A DNA stretch of 64,000 nt from MWBF01 sp040772005 (GTDB lineage: Bacteria > Chloroflexota > Anaerolineae > CG2-30-64-16). The translations under genes were made by a program, and so were the position numbers. Location: assembly GCA_040772005.1 (NCBI GenBank), contig JAXGYZ010000015.1, positions 41,124 to 105,123 on the forward strand, given 5' to 3'. The notes beneath the pieces are model-generated. The model was not told where the DNA came from and did not search any database. It was given only the letters and a program-made list of their open reading frames with translations. Position 1 is the stretch's first letter. Each line of letters starts with the position of its first letter. Shown here in pieces: positions 1 to 8,315 of the stretch.

Positions 1-1467
1 GCCTGGATCGGACAACTCGGTCCGGTCCTCGAAGAAGCCATCGCGGCCAACCCGACCGCGGCCGGCCATGCCTTTATCCTGCGGGAGACCGCCGAGCAGA
101 GCAAGTACCTGATGAGCGAGGCCGAGGAATCGCTGGCCGCGGCGCTCAACGTCAGCGGCAGCCATGCGTGGAGCAAGCTGCAGGGTACCGTCACGTCGCA
201 GCTCTCCGTGGACTTCGAGCTGGAAGGCGAGACGAAGCGCCTGCCGCTGCCCGCGCTCATTAACCTGCACTCGCATTCCGACGAGAGCGTGCGCCGCCGC
301 GCGTATGAAGTGGAGCTGGCCGCGCTGGCCTCCGTGCGCGAGCCGCTGGCCGCCTGCCTCAACGGGGTCAAGGGGACCGCGAACACGCTCAACCAGCGCC
401 GCGGCCGGTCCGATGCGCTGCACAGCGCGCTGGACAGCTCGCGCATCGACCGCGCGACGCTGGAGGCCATGCTCGGCGCAATGGAGGCCGCGTTCCCCAC
501 CTTCCGCCGGTACTTCCGCGCGAAGGCGCAACGCCTGGGCAAGGAGCGGCTGGCCTGGTGGGACGTCTTCGCGCCGGCCGGCGGCGCAGGCGAGGCGAGC
601 CGCAAGGTGTATACCTTCAGCGAGGCGCGCGACTTCATCCTGGCGAACTTCGCCGGCTTCTCGCCCCTGCTCGAAGGGCTGGCGCGGCGCGCGTTCGACG
701 GCCGCTGGATCGATGCGGAGCAGCGCGACGGCAAGCGCGGGGGTGCCTTCTGCATGGGCGTGGACGCGGTCAAGGAATCGCGGGTGCTCTGCAACTTCGA
801 CGGCACGCTCGACCAGGTCTCGACCATCGCGCACGAACTCGGCCACGCATTCCACAACGAATGCCTCTACGCCGCGGGCAAGACCTATCTGCAGAGCGAC
901 ACGCCCATGACGCTGGCCGAAACCGCCTCCATCATGTGCGAGACCATCGTCATGGACGCGGTGCTCCGCGCGACGACCGATCCTGCGGAGGAGCTGGCCA
1001 TCCTCGAGACCATCCTCATCGGCGACACGCAGGTCATCGTGGATATCTTCTCCCGCTATCTGTTCGAGCGGGAAGTTTTCGAGCGCCGCGCGGAAGCCGA
1101 GCTGTCCGCGGACGACCTGTGCGATATCATGAAGCGGGCGCAGCAGGCCACCTACGGCGACGGGCTGGACGGGGACTATCTGCACCCGTACATGTGGACC
1201 TGGAAGCCGCACTATTACCGTGCGGAGCTATCCTTCTACAACTACCCGTATGCATTCGGCCTGCTGTTCGGCACGGGCCTGTATGCCATCTACCAGCAGC
1301 GCGGGGCGGCGTTCGTGCCGGATTACGTGAACCTGCTGGCCTCGACCGGCGAGGGCACGGCTGCGGACCTGGCCGCGCGGTTCGGCATCGACATCCGCGA
1401 CCGGGCGTTCTGGGAGGGCAGCCTGGCCGTCATCGGCCGGCACATCGAGCGGTATTGCGCGCTGTAG
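1..1467 (+). CDS. pepF: M3-family oligoendopeptidase (PepF type), C-terminal part
   Basis: This zinc metallopeptidase of family M3 degrades short peptides in the cytoplasm. The reading frame is open from base 1 and the first in-frame ATG is at 112, so the N-terminus lies outside the window. The zinc motif HELGH is encoded at 832-846. The downstream segment LAETASIMCE (around 913-942) supplies the third-ligand glutamate typical of the family. About 489 codons are present, against roughly 600 for complete PepF proteins, consistent with a truncation only at the window edge. The C-terminal Tyr-rich segment (YNYPYAFGLLF) is also characteristic of the family. Nothing about regulation can be seen. 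Confidence in the family is high; the exact peptide specificity is unknown. Confidence 0.93.
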   Translation, partial: AWIGQLGPVLEEAIAANPTAAGHAFILRETAEQSKYLMSEAEESLAAALNVSGSHAWSKLQGTVTSQLSVDFELEGETKRLPLPALINLHSHSDESVRRRAYEVELAALASVREPLAACLNGVKGTANTLNQRRGRSDALHSALDSSRIDRATLEAMLGAMEAAFPTFRRYFRAKAQRLGKERLAWWDVFAPAGGAGEASRKVYTFSEARDFILANFAGFSPLLEGLARRAFDGRWIDAEQRDGKRGGAFCMGVDAVKESRVLCNFDGTLDQVSTIAHELGHAFHNECLYAAGKTYLQSDTPMTLAETASIMCETIVMDAVLRATTDPAEELAILETILIGDTQVIVDIFSRYLFEREVFERRAEAELSADDLCDIMKRAQQATYGDGLDGDYLHPYMWTWKPHYYRAELSFYNYPYAFGLLFGTGLYAIYQQRGAAFVPDYVNLLASTGEGTAADLAARFGIDIRDRAFWEGSLAVIGRHIERYCAL

Positions 1468-1630
1468 GCGCGTTTCGTATTGGGGACGCGGCCATCGCGG
1501 ATAAGCGAATGGCGCTGCGGCGCGGGGAACGAATACACGAATAGCGCGTATCGCCGCGGGGATATTCGCGTATTCGTGAGCGATTCGGGTATTCGTGATG
1601 GCCGCGTGTATTCCCAGATCGGAGGAACCT
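1468..1630. repeat. intergenic palindromic sequence rich in attcg/cgaat units
   Basis: This gap between the peptidase and the aldo/keto reductase contains repeated gaatacacgaat and attcgtg units on both strands, roughly 1528-1600, which can form an imperfect hairpin. The same motif family (cgaattacacgaat / attcgtgtaattcg) recurs at 40515-40606 and 42816-42917. No reading frame worth calling is present. A Shine-Dalgarno GGAGGA at 1621-1626 belongs to the next gene. Confidence 0.45.
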
Positions 1631-2587
1631 ATGACATCCAAACGACTCGACCGCAGGCAGTTTCTGGCCGCGTCCGCGGCTGCCGCGGCTACCGCGGCGC
1701 TGGCCGCGTGCGCACCCATCCCCAAAGAAGAGGAGTCTAGCATGGAACAACGAACCCTGGGCAAGACCGGCCGCAAGCTGTCGATCGTCGGCTTCGGCGG
1801 CATCGTCGTGATGAACGAGACCGCCGAATCCTCGGCCAAGCTCGTGCGCCAGGCCATCGAACGCGGCATCAACTACTTTGACGTGGCCCCCTCCTACGGC
1901 AACGCCGAGGACAGGCTTGGCCCTGCGCTGGAGCCTTACCGCAAGGATGTGTTCCTTGCGTGCAAGACGCAGCAGCGTACCCGCGCAGGCGCGGAGGCGG
2001 AGCTCAAGCAGTCGCTGGAGAAGATGCGGACGGACCACTTCGACCTCTACCAGTTCCACGCGGTCACGACGATGGATGACGTGGAGGCCATCCTGGGGCC
2101 GGGCGGCGCGCTGGAGGCGTTCCTTGACGCGCGCGAGCGGGGCGTCATCAAGCACATCGGCTTCTCCGCGCATGGCGAGCAGGCCGCGCTCGCGCTGCTG
2201 GACCGCTTCCAGTTCGACACCATCCTCTACCCGATCAACTGGGTCATGTGGCATGCGGGCAACTTCGGCCCTGGCGTCGTGCAGCGGGCGCAGGAGCAGG
2301 GTCTTGGCATCCTCGCGCTGAAGACGCTGGCGCGGCAGCCGTGGCCCGCAGGCGCGGAGAAGAAGTGGCCGAAATGCTGGTACGAGCCGGTGGACACGCC
2401 GGAGGATGCGCTGTGGGGAATGCGGTTCACCCTGTCGCGCGGGGTCACCGCGGCGGTGTCGCCCAGCCACGCGGAGCTGCTGTGGCAGATGTGCGATGTC
2501 GCACCGCAGGTCACGCCGCTCACGCCCGCAGAGGAAGCACAATTGGCCGAGCGGAGCGCGGCATACAAGCCGCTGTTCGTGGCCTGA
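1631..2587 (+). CDS. aldo/keto reductase with Tat/lipoprotein signal
   Basis: This is an NADP(H)-dependent aldo/keto reductase fold protein of 318 aa. The chosen ATG has GGAGGA at 1621-1626. Residues 1-27 look like a Tat lipoprotein signal: twin arginines at 8-9, an Ala-rich stretch, and LAAC ending at Cys27. The catalytic tetrad is visible as FDVAPSYG (Asp, Tyr), ACKTQ (Lys) and YQFHAVT (His). A second in-frame ATG at 1742, just where cytosolic family members begin (MEQRTLGKTG), is preceded by an AGAGGAG ribosome-binding site, so a shorter cytosolic form may also be made. The gene is convergent with another reductase at 2699. The substrate is unknown. Confidence 0.85.
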   Translation: MTSKRLDRRQFLAASAAAAATAALAACAPIPKEEESSMEQRTLGKTGRKLSIVGFGGIVVMNETAESSAKLVRQAIERGINYFDVAPSYGNAEDRLGPALEPYRKDVFLACKTQQRTRAGAEAELKQSLEKMRTDHFDLYQFHAVTTMDDVEAILGPGGALEAFLDARERGVIKHIGFSAHGEQAALALLDRFQFDTILYPINWVMWHAGNFGPGVVQRAQEQGLGILALKTLARQPWPAGAEKKWPKCWYEPVDTPEDALWGMRFTLSRGVTAAVSPSHAELLWQMCDVAPQVTPLTPAEEAQLAERSAAYKPLFVA

Positions 2588-2592
2588 ACAGG

Positions 2593-2666
2593 CGGCCCTC
2601 ACCCCGTGGCCCTCACCCCCTGCCCCTCTCCCACACTGCGGTGTGGGAGAGGGGAGTTCTCCAAGA
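2593..2666. terminator. REP-type palindrome acting as bidirectional terminator (family A)
   Basis: Perfect 14-bp arms at 2623-2636 and 2641-2654 (cccctctcccacac / gtgtgggagagggg) enclose a TGCG loop, preceded by two ccctcacccc units. It lies between two convergent reductase genes, where a terminator for both strands is expected. The same cctcaccccc-ccctctcc family recurs at 14251, 14411, 21586, 36132, 43958, 44075, 53276 and 53392, and inside a gene at 30298. Confidence 0.6.
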
Positions 2667-2698
2667 CCCCTTCAAAAGGCGCGGTGCAGGCCGGGTGA

Positions 2699-3700
2699 TT
2701 ATCCTGTAATTCGCGCCTTCATCCACTCGTTGCTGTTGTGGAAGTCCGCAACCGCATTCCCCGGGTGGACCAGCGCATCGAACAGTGCGCGGTCGGCGTC
2801 TGCCAGGTTCATCTCCAGGACCGGCAGGAACTCGTCCATGTGGGCCATCGTCTTCGGGCCGAAGATGGGCGCGGTGATGCCCGGCTGGTCCTTGCACCAG
2901 AGCAGCGCGAGCTGCGCGCCGGTCATGCCGCGTTCCTGCGCCATGCGCGCGACCTCGGCTGCGACCTCGCGGCCGCGCGTCGAGACGCGCTCGCGGAACA
3001 GGTCGCTGCGGGCCGCGCGCGAATCCTCCGGAATCTTGCTGCCGGGCGGATAGCGGTTCGCCAGCACCCCGCCGGCCAGCGGCGACCAGGGGATGAGGGC
3101 CATGCCGTACTTCTGCGCCAGCGGGACCAGCTCGTTCTCGATGCGCCGGTCGAGCAGGTTGTAGGGCGGCTGCTCGCTGATGTAGCGGTTCAGGCCGAGC
3201 CGCTCGCTGGTCGCGAGGGCTTCCATGACCATCCAGGCCGGGTGGGTCGAGCAGCCGATGTAGAGCACCTTGCCCGCGCGCACCAGGTCATCGAACGCGC
3301 GCAGCGTCTCATCCTGGGGGAACTTCATCGGCGGGCGGTGCAACTGGTAGAGGTCGATGCGGTCGGTCTGCAGGCGGCGGAGCGAATCCTCGCACGCCCG
3401 AATGATGTGGTAGCGCGAGTCGCCCTGCTCGTTCGGGCCGGGACCCATGCTGCCGTGCACCTTCGTGGCCAGCACGATCTGGTCGCGGCGGCCGTTCTCC
3501 TTGAGCGCGCGGCCCACGATGCGCTCACTCTCGCCCCCGTTGTAGACGTTCGCCGTGTCGATGAAGTTGATGCCCGCGTCCAGCGCCCGGTTGATCATGG
3601 CGATAGATTCGGCTTCTTCGGTCGGCCCGCCGAAGTTCATCGCGCCCAGGCACAGCGGCGACACCATGACGCCCGTGCGTCCCAAAGGTCGGTAATCCAT
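2699..3700 (-). CDS. aldo/keto reductase
   Basis: This cytosolic aldo/keto reductase of 333 aa belongs to the Tas/YajO-like group that reduces aldehydes or keto sugars with NADPH. The start ATG at 3700 follows a TAAGGAG ribosome-binding site. Catalytic residues appear in IDTANVYNGG (Asp, Tyr), ATKVHG (Lys) and YQLHRPP (His). The C-terminal GPKTMAHMDEFL segment resembles the cofactor phosphate-binding region of the group. No signal peptide is present. It shares the family but not close identity with the reductases at 1631 and 24599. A candidate promoter lies at 3749-3777. Substrate unknown. Confidence 0.9.
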   Translation of the reverse strand: MDYRPLGRTGVMVSPLCLGAMNFGGPTEEAESIAMINRALDAGINFIDTANVYNGGESERIVGRALKENGRRDQIVLATKVHGSMGPGPNEQGDSRYHIIRACEDSLRRLQTDRIDLYQLHRPPMKFPQDETLRAFDDLVRAGKVLYIGCSTHPAWMVMEALATSERLGLNRYISEQPPYNLLDRRIENELVPLAQKYGMALIPWSPLAGGVLANRYPPGSKIPEDSRAARSDLFRERVSTRGREVAAEVARMAQERGMTGAQLALLWCKDQPGITAPIFGPKTMAHMDEFLPVLEMNLADADRALFDALVHPGNAVADFHNSNEWMKARITG

Positions 3701-3748
3701 GTTGCGCTCCTTATTCTATTCAATCATGCAAATACACGCGACGGTGGA

Positions 3749-3777
3749 ACGATACGATAAATGGGGGGATTTGACAA
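3749..3777 (-). promoter_or_regulatory. candidate sigma-70 promoter for aldo/keto reductase
   Basis: On the minus strand, TTGTCA (3772-3777) is separated by 17 nt from TATCGT (3749-3754), about 50 nt upstream of the reductase start at 3700. The -10 element matches the consensus weakly. Confidence 0.35.
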
Positions 3778-3780
3778 GTT

Positions 3781-3815
3781 GATTGAAGATTACAGATTGA
3801 AGATTGTAGATTGAC
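3781..3815. repeat. gattgaagatt repeat (family C)
   Basis: Tandem variants of gattgaagattacagattg. The family recurs in intergenic DNA at about 6000, 15808, 37804, 37995, 41766, 41949, 55920 and 55978, several of these inside or at the edges of coding sequence. Confidence 0.6.
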
Positions 3816-3833
3816 GGGGCGCACCCGCGATGA

Positions 3834-4517
3834 CTACGAACCTGAACGACAGAGGAGGCGGCTGCGGCCGCGCCTGCCGGTCTCGACGAGGACGCCGGTC
3901 TCGCGGAGGCAGTAGGTCAGCTTCTGGGCGAGCCAGAGGGGCTGCCCCGTCGCAGCAGCCAACTCGCGCGCGGTGAAAGGTTCCGGCAGCTCAGCAGGTA
4001 GGAGCGCCGCAAGGTCCTTCGGTGTGCGCAAGATGCAAGTGTCAACGACCTCCAGCAGTCGCCGCTCAACCGTTGTCCAGCCCTTGCGTCGCCAGTTGCG
4101 CGCGCGCGTAGTATCGTGGCGCCGCACCTCTTCCTCGCGGATGAGCACCACCTCCAGCGTGAAGTGCGGGTCGGCCAGCAGCCGGGGAAAGCTGACCAGC
4201 TCGCGCGCGACCTGCATGACCGAGCCGCGCAGCGGCGACTTGCGCCGGCCCAGGAGCGCACCATTCTCGTCCACGCGCACGATCCACTTTTCCGCCGCAA
4301 CCGGATAGATCAGGTGCACGACATGCCCCTCGACCAGCCGCGCCAGCTTGCGCTTGAGCGCCACCAGCCCGCGCGTCTGGATCTCGATCAGCAGGTCACC
4401 GCGCACGATATCGATCACGTAGCCATCCACCGCGACCTCGAACCGGTCGTCCGGCCAGGCGTACCATTCCTTGAGGGCCGCATGCAGCGGCTTCTCGTTC
4501 AACGTGCCGATTGCCAT
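3834..4517 (-). CDS. uncharacterised protein with PD-(D/E)XK-like N-terminal segment
   Basis: I do not recognise a named family for this 227-aa protein. The start at 4517 (MAIGTLNEKPLH) is chosen because the upstream alternative at 4556 lies inside a strong hairpin. The segment RFEVAVDGYVIDIVRGD followed by LLIEIQTRG has the Asp...Glu-X-Gln arrangement of PD-(D/E)XK nuclease folds, with predicted beta strands around both acids. The C-terminal 60 residues (FTARELAAATGQPLWLAQKL) look like a winged-helix DNA-binding module. Nuclease-like with a helix-turn-helix is therefore an inference. No methylase or partner gene is next to it. It ends in a basic tail (GRRGRSRLL). Confidence 0.6.
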   Translation of the reverse strand: MAIGTLNEKPLHAALKEWYAWPDDRFEVAVDGYVIDIVRGDLLIEIQTRGLVALKRKLARLVEGHVVHLIYPVAAEKWIVRVDENGALLGRRKSPLRGSVMQVARELVSFPRLLADPHFTLEVVLIREEEVRRHDTTRARNWRRKGWTTVERRLLEVVDTCILRTPKDLAALLPAELPEPFTARELAAATGQPLWLAQKLTYCLRETGVLVETGRRGRSRLLCRSGS

Positions 4518-4530
4518 CCTGTTCACCCCA

Positions 4531-4572
4531 ATAAGAAGGCCCGGGGATGTGCGCACCCCCAGGCCTTCTTAT
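4531..4572 (-). terminator. intrinsic-type hairpin after LysM gene
   Basis: Perfect 11-bp arms, ataagaaggcc (4531-4541) and ggccttcttat (4562-4572), flank an inner gggg...cccc stem. It sits 20 nt after the LysM gene stop on the minus strand and before the next gene's ribosome-binding site. A T-rich 3' arm replaces a separate T tract. Confidence 0.6.
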
Positions 4573-4592
4573 ACCTTAAGCGAAGCCGTTTA

Positions 4593-5021
4593 TCAATGGT
4601 ACGGGATCAGCAACATCTGGCCTGCGATGATGCGGTTCGGGTCCGCCAGGTGGTTGATTGCCGCCAGATAGGTGTAGCTCCAACCGTAGCGCCGCGCGAT
4701 CGAGTAAAGCGTGTCGCCCCAACGCACCTGGTATAGGAAGCCGAAAGGCACTTCTTCTTCCGGAACGACACAGATCGTCCGGCCGGCTACGATATAGTTC
4801 GGGTTCGGGATGCCGTTCAGGCGCGCAAGCGCCCAGACAGTCGTGTGGAAACGGACCGCGATGCGATACAACGTATCGCCCCACCTGATGGTGTAGAGCT
4901 GCTGACAGCCGGGTCCTCCTGCGGTGGCTGCGGGCGCAGCCGAAGCGGGGGCCGGTGCCGCTGCCAGGAACAGCAATGCCGCCAGCACCAAGACCGAAAG
5001 CCAGATATACAAACGTCTCAT
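4593..5021 (-). CDS. secreted protein with two LysM domains
   Basis: This small exported protein of 142 aa probably binds peptidoglycan or another N-acetylglucosamine polymer. Residues 1-28 form a signal peptide: MRRLY, a hydrophobic core (LSVLVLAALLFLAAA), then ASA-A. Two LysM repeats follow, one around 42-86 (YTIRWGDTLYRIAVRF ... IVAGRTICV) and one around 96-140 (YQVRWGDTLYSIARRY ... IIAGQMLLI). There is no catalytic domain, so it is a binding module only, or a partner of a separate hydrolase. The start is supported by AAGGAGG seven bases upstream. A hairpin terminator follows. The gene is divergent from the methyltransferase at 5210. Confidence 0.9.
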   Translation of the reverse strand: MRRLYIWLSVLVLAALLFLAAAPAPASAAPAATAGGPGCQQLYTIRWGDTLYRIAVRFHTTVWALARLNGIPNPNYIVAGRTICVVPEEEVPFGFLYQVRWGDTLYSIARRYGWSYTYLAAINHLADPNRIIAGQMLLIPYH

Positions 5022-5209
5022 CTCATGCCTCCTTCGATCGATGAGATCGCCCGTGGTGGCTGAACATTCAGCCCTGCTATGTTATAGACGAATGATGCGG
5101 CTAGAAGTTCCGCTCAGTCTAATAAGTTGTGGGAGTTTATACCTGCAAATCTTAATAGAGTTTTCTGAAGCGAGATTTGGTGGTAGGATAGCGCTATAGG
5201 AGGGATGCG
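5022..5209. other. divergent intergenic region
   Basis: Spacer between divergent genes. It is noticeably AT-richer than its surroundings around 5085-5180. A short palindrome, gctgaacattcagc (5059-5072), could be an operator. AGGAGGG at 5198-5204 is the ribosome-binding site of the methyltransferase. No convincing -35/-10 pair was found. Confidence 0.35.
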
Positions 5210-6001
5210 GTGCCAACGTTTACCGACCAGAACATGCCCACTGAGCCGTGGTATACAACCTTCTTCGGCGAGGACTATCTGCGCATCCACGCAGCCTACC
5301 TGTTTCCTGAACGGACGCAGTGGGAACTGGCAGGGATGCTGTCCCTGCTGCGCGCCGCGGGCCTGCCGGAGGATGCGACCCTGCTGGATCTGGCCTGCGG
5401 GCAGGGCCGCCATGCCGTGCCCCTGGCCGCGCTGGGCTACCGGGTGACGGGGCTGGACCTGAGCCCGGTATTGCTCCGCCGGGCGCGGGCTGCTGCACGC
5501 GCGAGCCGTGTGCGGGTGCGCTGGGTGCACGGCGACATGCGGCGCATTCCCTTCGTTTCCGAGTTTGACGCGGCCATCAACATCTTCAACACCTTCGGCT
5601 ACCTTGAGTCGGAGGCAGAGGACCTGGCCGTGCTGCACGCGGTGGCAGGTGCGCTCAAACCGGGCGGCCTCTTCCTGCTTGAGACGGTCAGCCGGGACGC
5701 GATCCTGCGCCACTTCGTGCCTGCCGCAGTGGACCGGCTGGCGGACGGCACACTCGTGCTGCAGGAGCAGGCGTTTGACCTGCGGACGAGCCGGTTGACC
5801 GTCGCCATCACGCTCATCGAGCCCGATGGCGCGCGGCGGACCTACAGCCAGTCCATCCGCATCTACACGCCCACCGAGCTGTGCCGCCTGCATGAGGCGG
5901 CCGGCCTGCAGGTGGAGGGCGTGTTCGGCGGGCTCGATGGCAGCCCGCTCACGCTGGACAGCCTGCGCCTGGTCGTGCTGGCGCGGAAGCGCACGGATTG
6001 A
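5210..6001 (+). CDS. class I SAM-dependent methyltransferase
   Basis: This cytosolic methyltransferase of 263 aa has a Rossmann-type SAM-binding fold. The GTG start at 5210 follows AGGAGGG with good spacing. Motif I reads LLDLACGQGRHA (around residue 58), followed by the acidic motif GLDLSPVLL, then VHGDMRRIPF and ALKPGGLFLLET as motifs II-IV. The methylated substrate cannot be deduced. The gene stands alone: divergent from the LysM gene, with the following gene convergent. A gattgaagatt-type repeat follows the stop at 6000-6030. Confidence 0.88.
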   Translation: MPTFTDQNMPTEPWYTTFFGEDYLRIHAAYLFPERTQWELAGMLSLLRAAGLPEDATLLDLACGQGRHAVPLAALGYRVTGLDLSPVLLRRARAAARASRVRVRWVHGDMRRIPFVSEFDAAINIFNTFGYLESEAEDLAVLHAVAGALKPGGLFLLETVSRDAILRHFVPAAVDRLADGTLVLQEQAFDLRTSRLTVAITLIEPDGARRTYSQSIRIYTPTELCRLHEAAGLQVEGVFGGLDGSPLTLDSLRLVVLARKRTD

Positions 6002-6072
6002 AGACTAAAGATTGAAAATCGAAGATTACGAATGAGTCCTTAGCGTCCTTGGCGCCTTCGCGGTTCGACCCG

Positions 6073-7095
6073 TCATCCCGGGTTCTCTTCCACGAACGCC
6101 TCGAACACGGCCGCGGCGTTCTCCGTCGGCGTCTCCGGCTGGAGCGACTTGGCCGGCGCAAGGATGTAGCCGCCGTCCCGCCCCACCTCCCGGCGCAGCC
6201 GCCGCACCTCCGCCTGGATGCTCTCCGGCGTGCCGAAGGGAATGGTGCTCTGGCTGCCCAGGCAGCCGAAGAAGGTAATGTTGGCGCCGTACTTGTGCTT
6301 GAGATCGTACGGGTTCATCCCCGCGGCCTCCGGCTGCACGCTCTCCAGCACGTCCAGCCCGATCTCGATGATGTCGGGCAGGATGTCTGCGACCGAGCCG
6401 CAGGAGTGCGCGAACGCATACAGGCCGTGGCGGTGGACGGCCTCGTAGATCTTCGCCCAGCGCGGCTTGAGGAACTTGCGCCAGCGCTTCGGCCCGATGA
6501 TGACCCCGCGCTGGTCGCCCCAGTCGTCCCCAAACAGGATGCCATCGATGGGCAGGTCCGCGGTGTACTCCACGAACGCCAGGTACAGCTCCGTCAGGCG
6601 ATCCATCGCCTCTTCGACGAAGTCCGGGTCGGTCACGACGTCCGTCAGCAGGTTCTCGAACCCGCGCAGGTTCCAGCTCCGCTCGAAGAGGCCCCAGCCC
6701 AACTCTGCGAGATGGAAGGAGTCGGGCGTCTCCGCAATGACCTGGCGCGACCGCTCGCGCCAGTCCGGACGGAGGAAGACCTCCGGGGCAGGGAAGGCGT
6801 AGCCCTCGAACGACGGCTTGTCAAGCGGCGGCTTTTCGAGATGCCACGGCCGGCGGTCCTGCCGCCAGATGCCGCCGTAGCCGTCGCGCACGTAAACATC
6901 GTCGATCGGTTCCTTCAGGTCCGTATCGACAGCCTGTGCCCGTACCATGAAGGGCACGAGCCGGTCGCGCCAGGCCGGGCTGCCGTAGTGCGCGTCCAGC
7001 CGTTCCGCCACATCGCCCTCGAAGCTGAGGTCGTAGGGCGTCACCGGCGGCTGGCGGTGATGGAGGGTTTCGAGCATGACATCGCGGGGTTGCAT
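6073..7095 (-). CDS. uroporphyrinogen decarboxylase-family protein (methyltransferase type)
   Basis: This 340-aa TIM-barrel protein of the UroD family probably acts as a cobalamin-dependent methyltransferase (MtaA/MtbA relatives) rather than in haem synthesis. The HSCG motif (AFAHSCGSVAD) and a later GCLGSQ could supply His/Cys zinc ligands as in methylcobamide:thiol methyltransferases. The start at 7095 (MQPRDVML) is preferred: it has GAGGA upstream, while longer alternatives fall in a hairpin at 7115-7157. It lies downstream of a second UroD-family gene, probably in one transcript. The real substrate is unknown. Confidence 0.8.
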   Translation of the reverse strand: MQPRDVMLETLHHRQPPVTPYDLSFEGDVAERLDAHYGSPAWRDRLVPFMVRAQAVDTDLKEPIDDVYVRDGYGGIWRQDRRPWHLEKPPLDKPSFEGYAFPAPEVFLRPDWRERSRQVIAETPDSFHLAELGWGLFERSWNLRGFENLLTDVVTDPDFVEEAMDRLTELYLAFVEYTADLPIDGILFGDDWGDQRGVIIGPKRWRKFLKPRWAKIYEAVHRHGLYAFAHSCGSVADILPDIIEIGLDVLESVQPEAAGMNPYDLKHKYGANITFFGCLGSQSTIPFGTPESIQAEVRRLRREVGRDGGYILAPAKSLQPETPTENAAAVFEAFVEENPG

Positions 7096-7114
7096 GGGGT
7101 TTCCTCGATTCATG

Positions 7115-7157
7115 TGACCCTTCTCGGCTGCGGCGGCGCCGCAGCCGAGAAGGGTCA
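7115..7157 (-). promoter_or_regulatory. perfect 20-bp intercistronic hairpin
   Basis: Arms at 7115-7134 (tgacccttctcggctgcggc) and 7138-7157 are perfectly complementary, with a 3-nt loop. It fills the gap between two same-strand UroD-family genes. There is no T tract, so it may be an mRNA processing or stability element, or a weak attenuator, rather than a classical terminator. Confidence 0.6.
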
Positions 7158-7167
7158 TAAACAGCGC

Positions 7168-8289
7168 TTATTGCAGGCCGAACATTTGCTCCTTCAGGTC
7201 CAAGTAATAGACATAATCATCCGGGTCCACGTTGGGCGGGCAGCGGTGGTCGCAGAACGGGATGTAGCCCCCACGCTCCACGAGCGGGACCAGCGAGTCC
7301 AGGTACGCCTTGATGGCCTCGCGACCTGCGCCCAGCGCCATCTTGTCCACGCCGCCCATGATGCGCAGCTCCTTGCCGTACTGGCCGAGCAGCTCCGCGG
7401 GATGCACGCAGCTGTTGACTTCGTACGGGAAGAGGCAGTTGATGCCGCCTTCAAGGAAGTAGGGCATGATGGGCCGCACATTGCCGTCGCAGTCGGTGTA
7501 CCAGATGTCGATGCCGTGCGCCTTGAGCCGCTGGTTGATGCGCTTGTAGCGCGGCATGACGACGTTCTTGAAGAAGCGCGTGGAGACGATGGGGCCGGCC
7601 TTGTAGCAGATGTCCTCCCAGCCCGAGGCGTAATCGAAGTCGAAGTGGCCGAGCACCTGGTCGAGGAAGTCCTCGACCATCACGCAGCACGTCTCGACCA
7701 TGTCCTCGACCATCTCGGGATAATCATAGGTCGCATAGGCCAGTCCCTCGAAGGTCAGCATGTCGCGCACCTTGCCGATCATCGAGCCGCACGACACGCC
7801 GAGGGGATAGTCGCGGCTCTCCGGATGCCGCGCCTTGAGCTGTGCCAGGTCCACCTTGCGGGCCGGGTCGTCGCGGCGGAACCGTTCCTCCTTGACCTGC
7901 GCCCAGTCCTCAGGCGTGCGCACGGTCGCCTTAATGTAGTGCGGGATGGTGTCGTGGCCGTCCTTCGGCACCTCGGCCAGCAGGCCATCTGCGTTCATCA
8001 GGATGTTCGTGGTCTCGCGCTCCTCGACGACCGTCTCCGGGAAGGTCGGGTGGAGCCAGACCCGCCCGCCGATGGCTTCGATACGGTCGAAGTTGAAGAA
8101 GATATCGGCCTCGCGGTTGTTGGTGATGCCGTTGTCCTTGAAGATCGGCCACACCTCGAAATTGTCGTCCCAGTAGCCGAACTCCATATTGAAGCAGCGG
8201 TCGACGGGCGCATAGTGCATCTGGCGCACGAAGCGCTCGCGGTCGGTCATCGTGCCGGCCCATTTGGGCCGGATAGGGGTGATGGTCAT
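7168..8289 (-). CDS. uroporphyrinogen decarboxylase-family protein
   Basis: This is a second UroD-family TIM-barrel protein of 373 aa, clearly diverged from its downstream neighbour. The segments WYTDCDGNVRP and PFCDHRCPPNVDPDDY carry Cys, Asp and His residues in positions where methyltransferase members bind metal. It begins at 8289 (MTITPIRPKW), with AAGGACTC about 16 nt upstream; an internal start at 8250 (MTDRERF) is possible. Proteins of this kind often accompany carbohydrate or methylated-compound catabolism genes in Chloroflexota (general knowledge). A palindrome and a -10 sequence precede the gene. Exact role unknown. Confidence 0.8.
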   Translation of the reverse strand: MTITPIRPKWAGTMTDRERFVRQMHYAPVDRCFNMEFGYWDDNFEVWPIFKDNGITNNREADIFFNFDRIEAIGGRVWLHPTFPETVVEERETTNILMNADGLLAEVPKDGHDTIPHYIKATVRTPEDWAQVKEERFRRDDPARKVDLAQLKARHPESRDYPLGVSCGSMIGKVRDMLTFEGLAYATYDYPEMVEDMVETCCVMVEDFLDQVLGHFDFDYASGWEDICYKAGPIVSTRFFKNVVMPRYKRINQRLKAHGIDIWYTDCDGNVRPIMPYFLEGGINCLFPYEVNSCVHPAELLGQYGKELRIMGGVDKMALGAGREAIKAYLDSLVPLVERGGYIPFCDHRCPPNVDPDDYVYYLDLKEQMFGLQ

Positions 8290-8315
8290 GATGGGGTGAG
8301 TCCTTGTGTGAGCTG

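Noticed and set aside
3781..3815. CRISPR-like repeats (gattgaagatt units)
   Set aside because: The units are contiguous and variable, with no regular spacers and no cas genes in the window.
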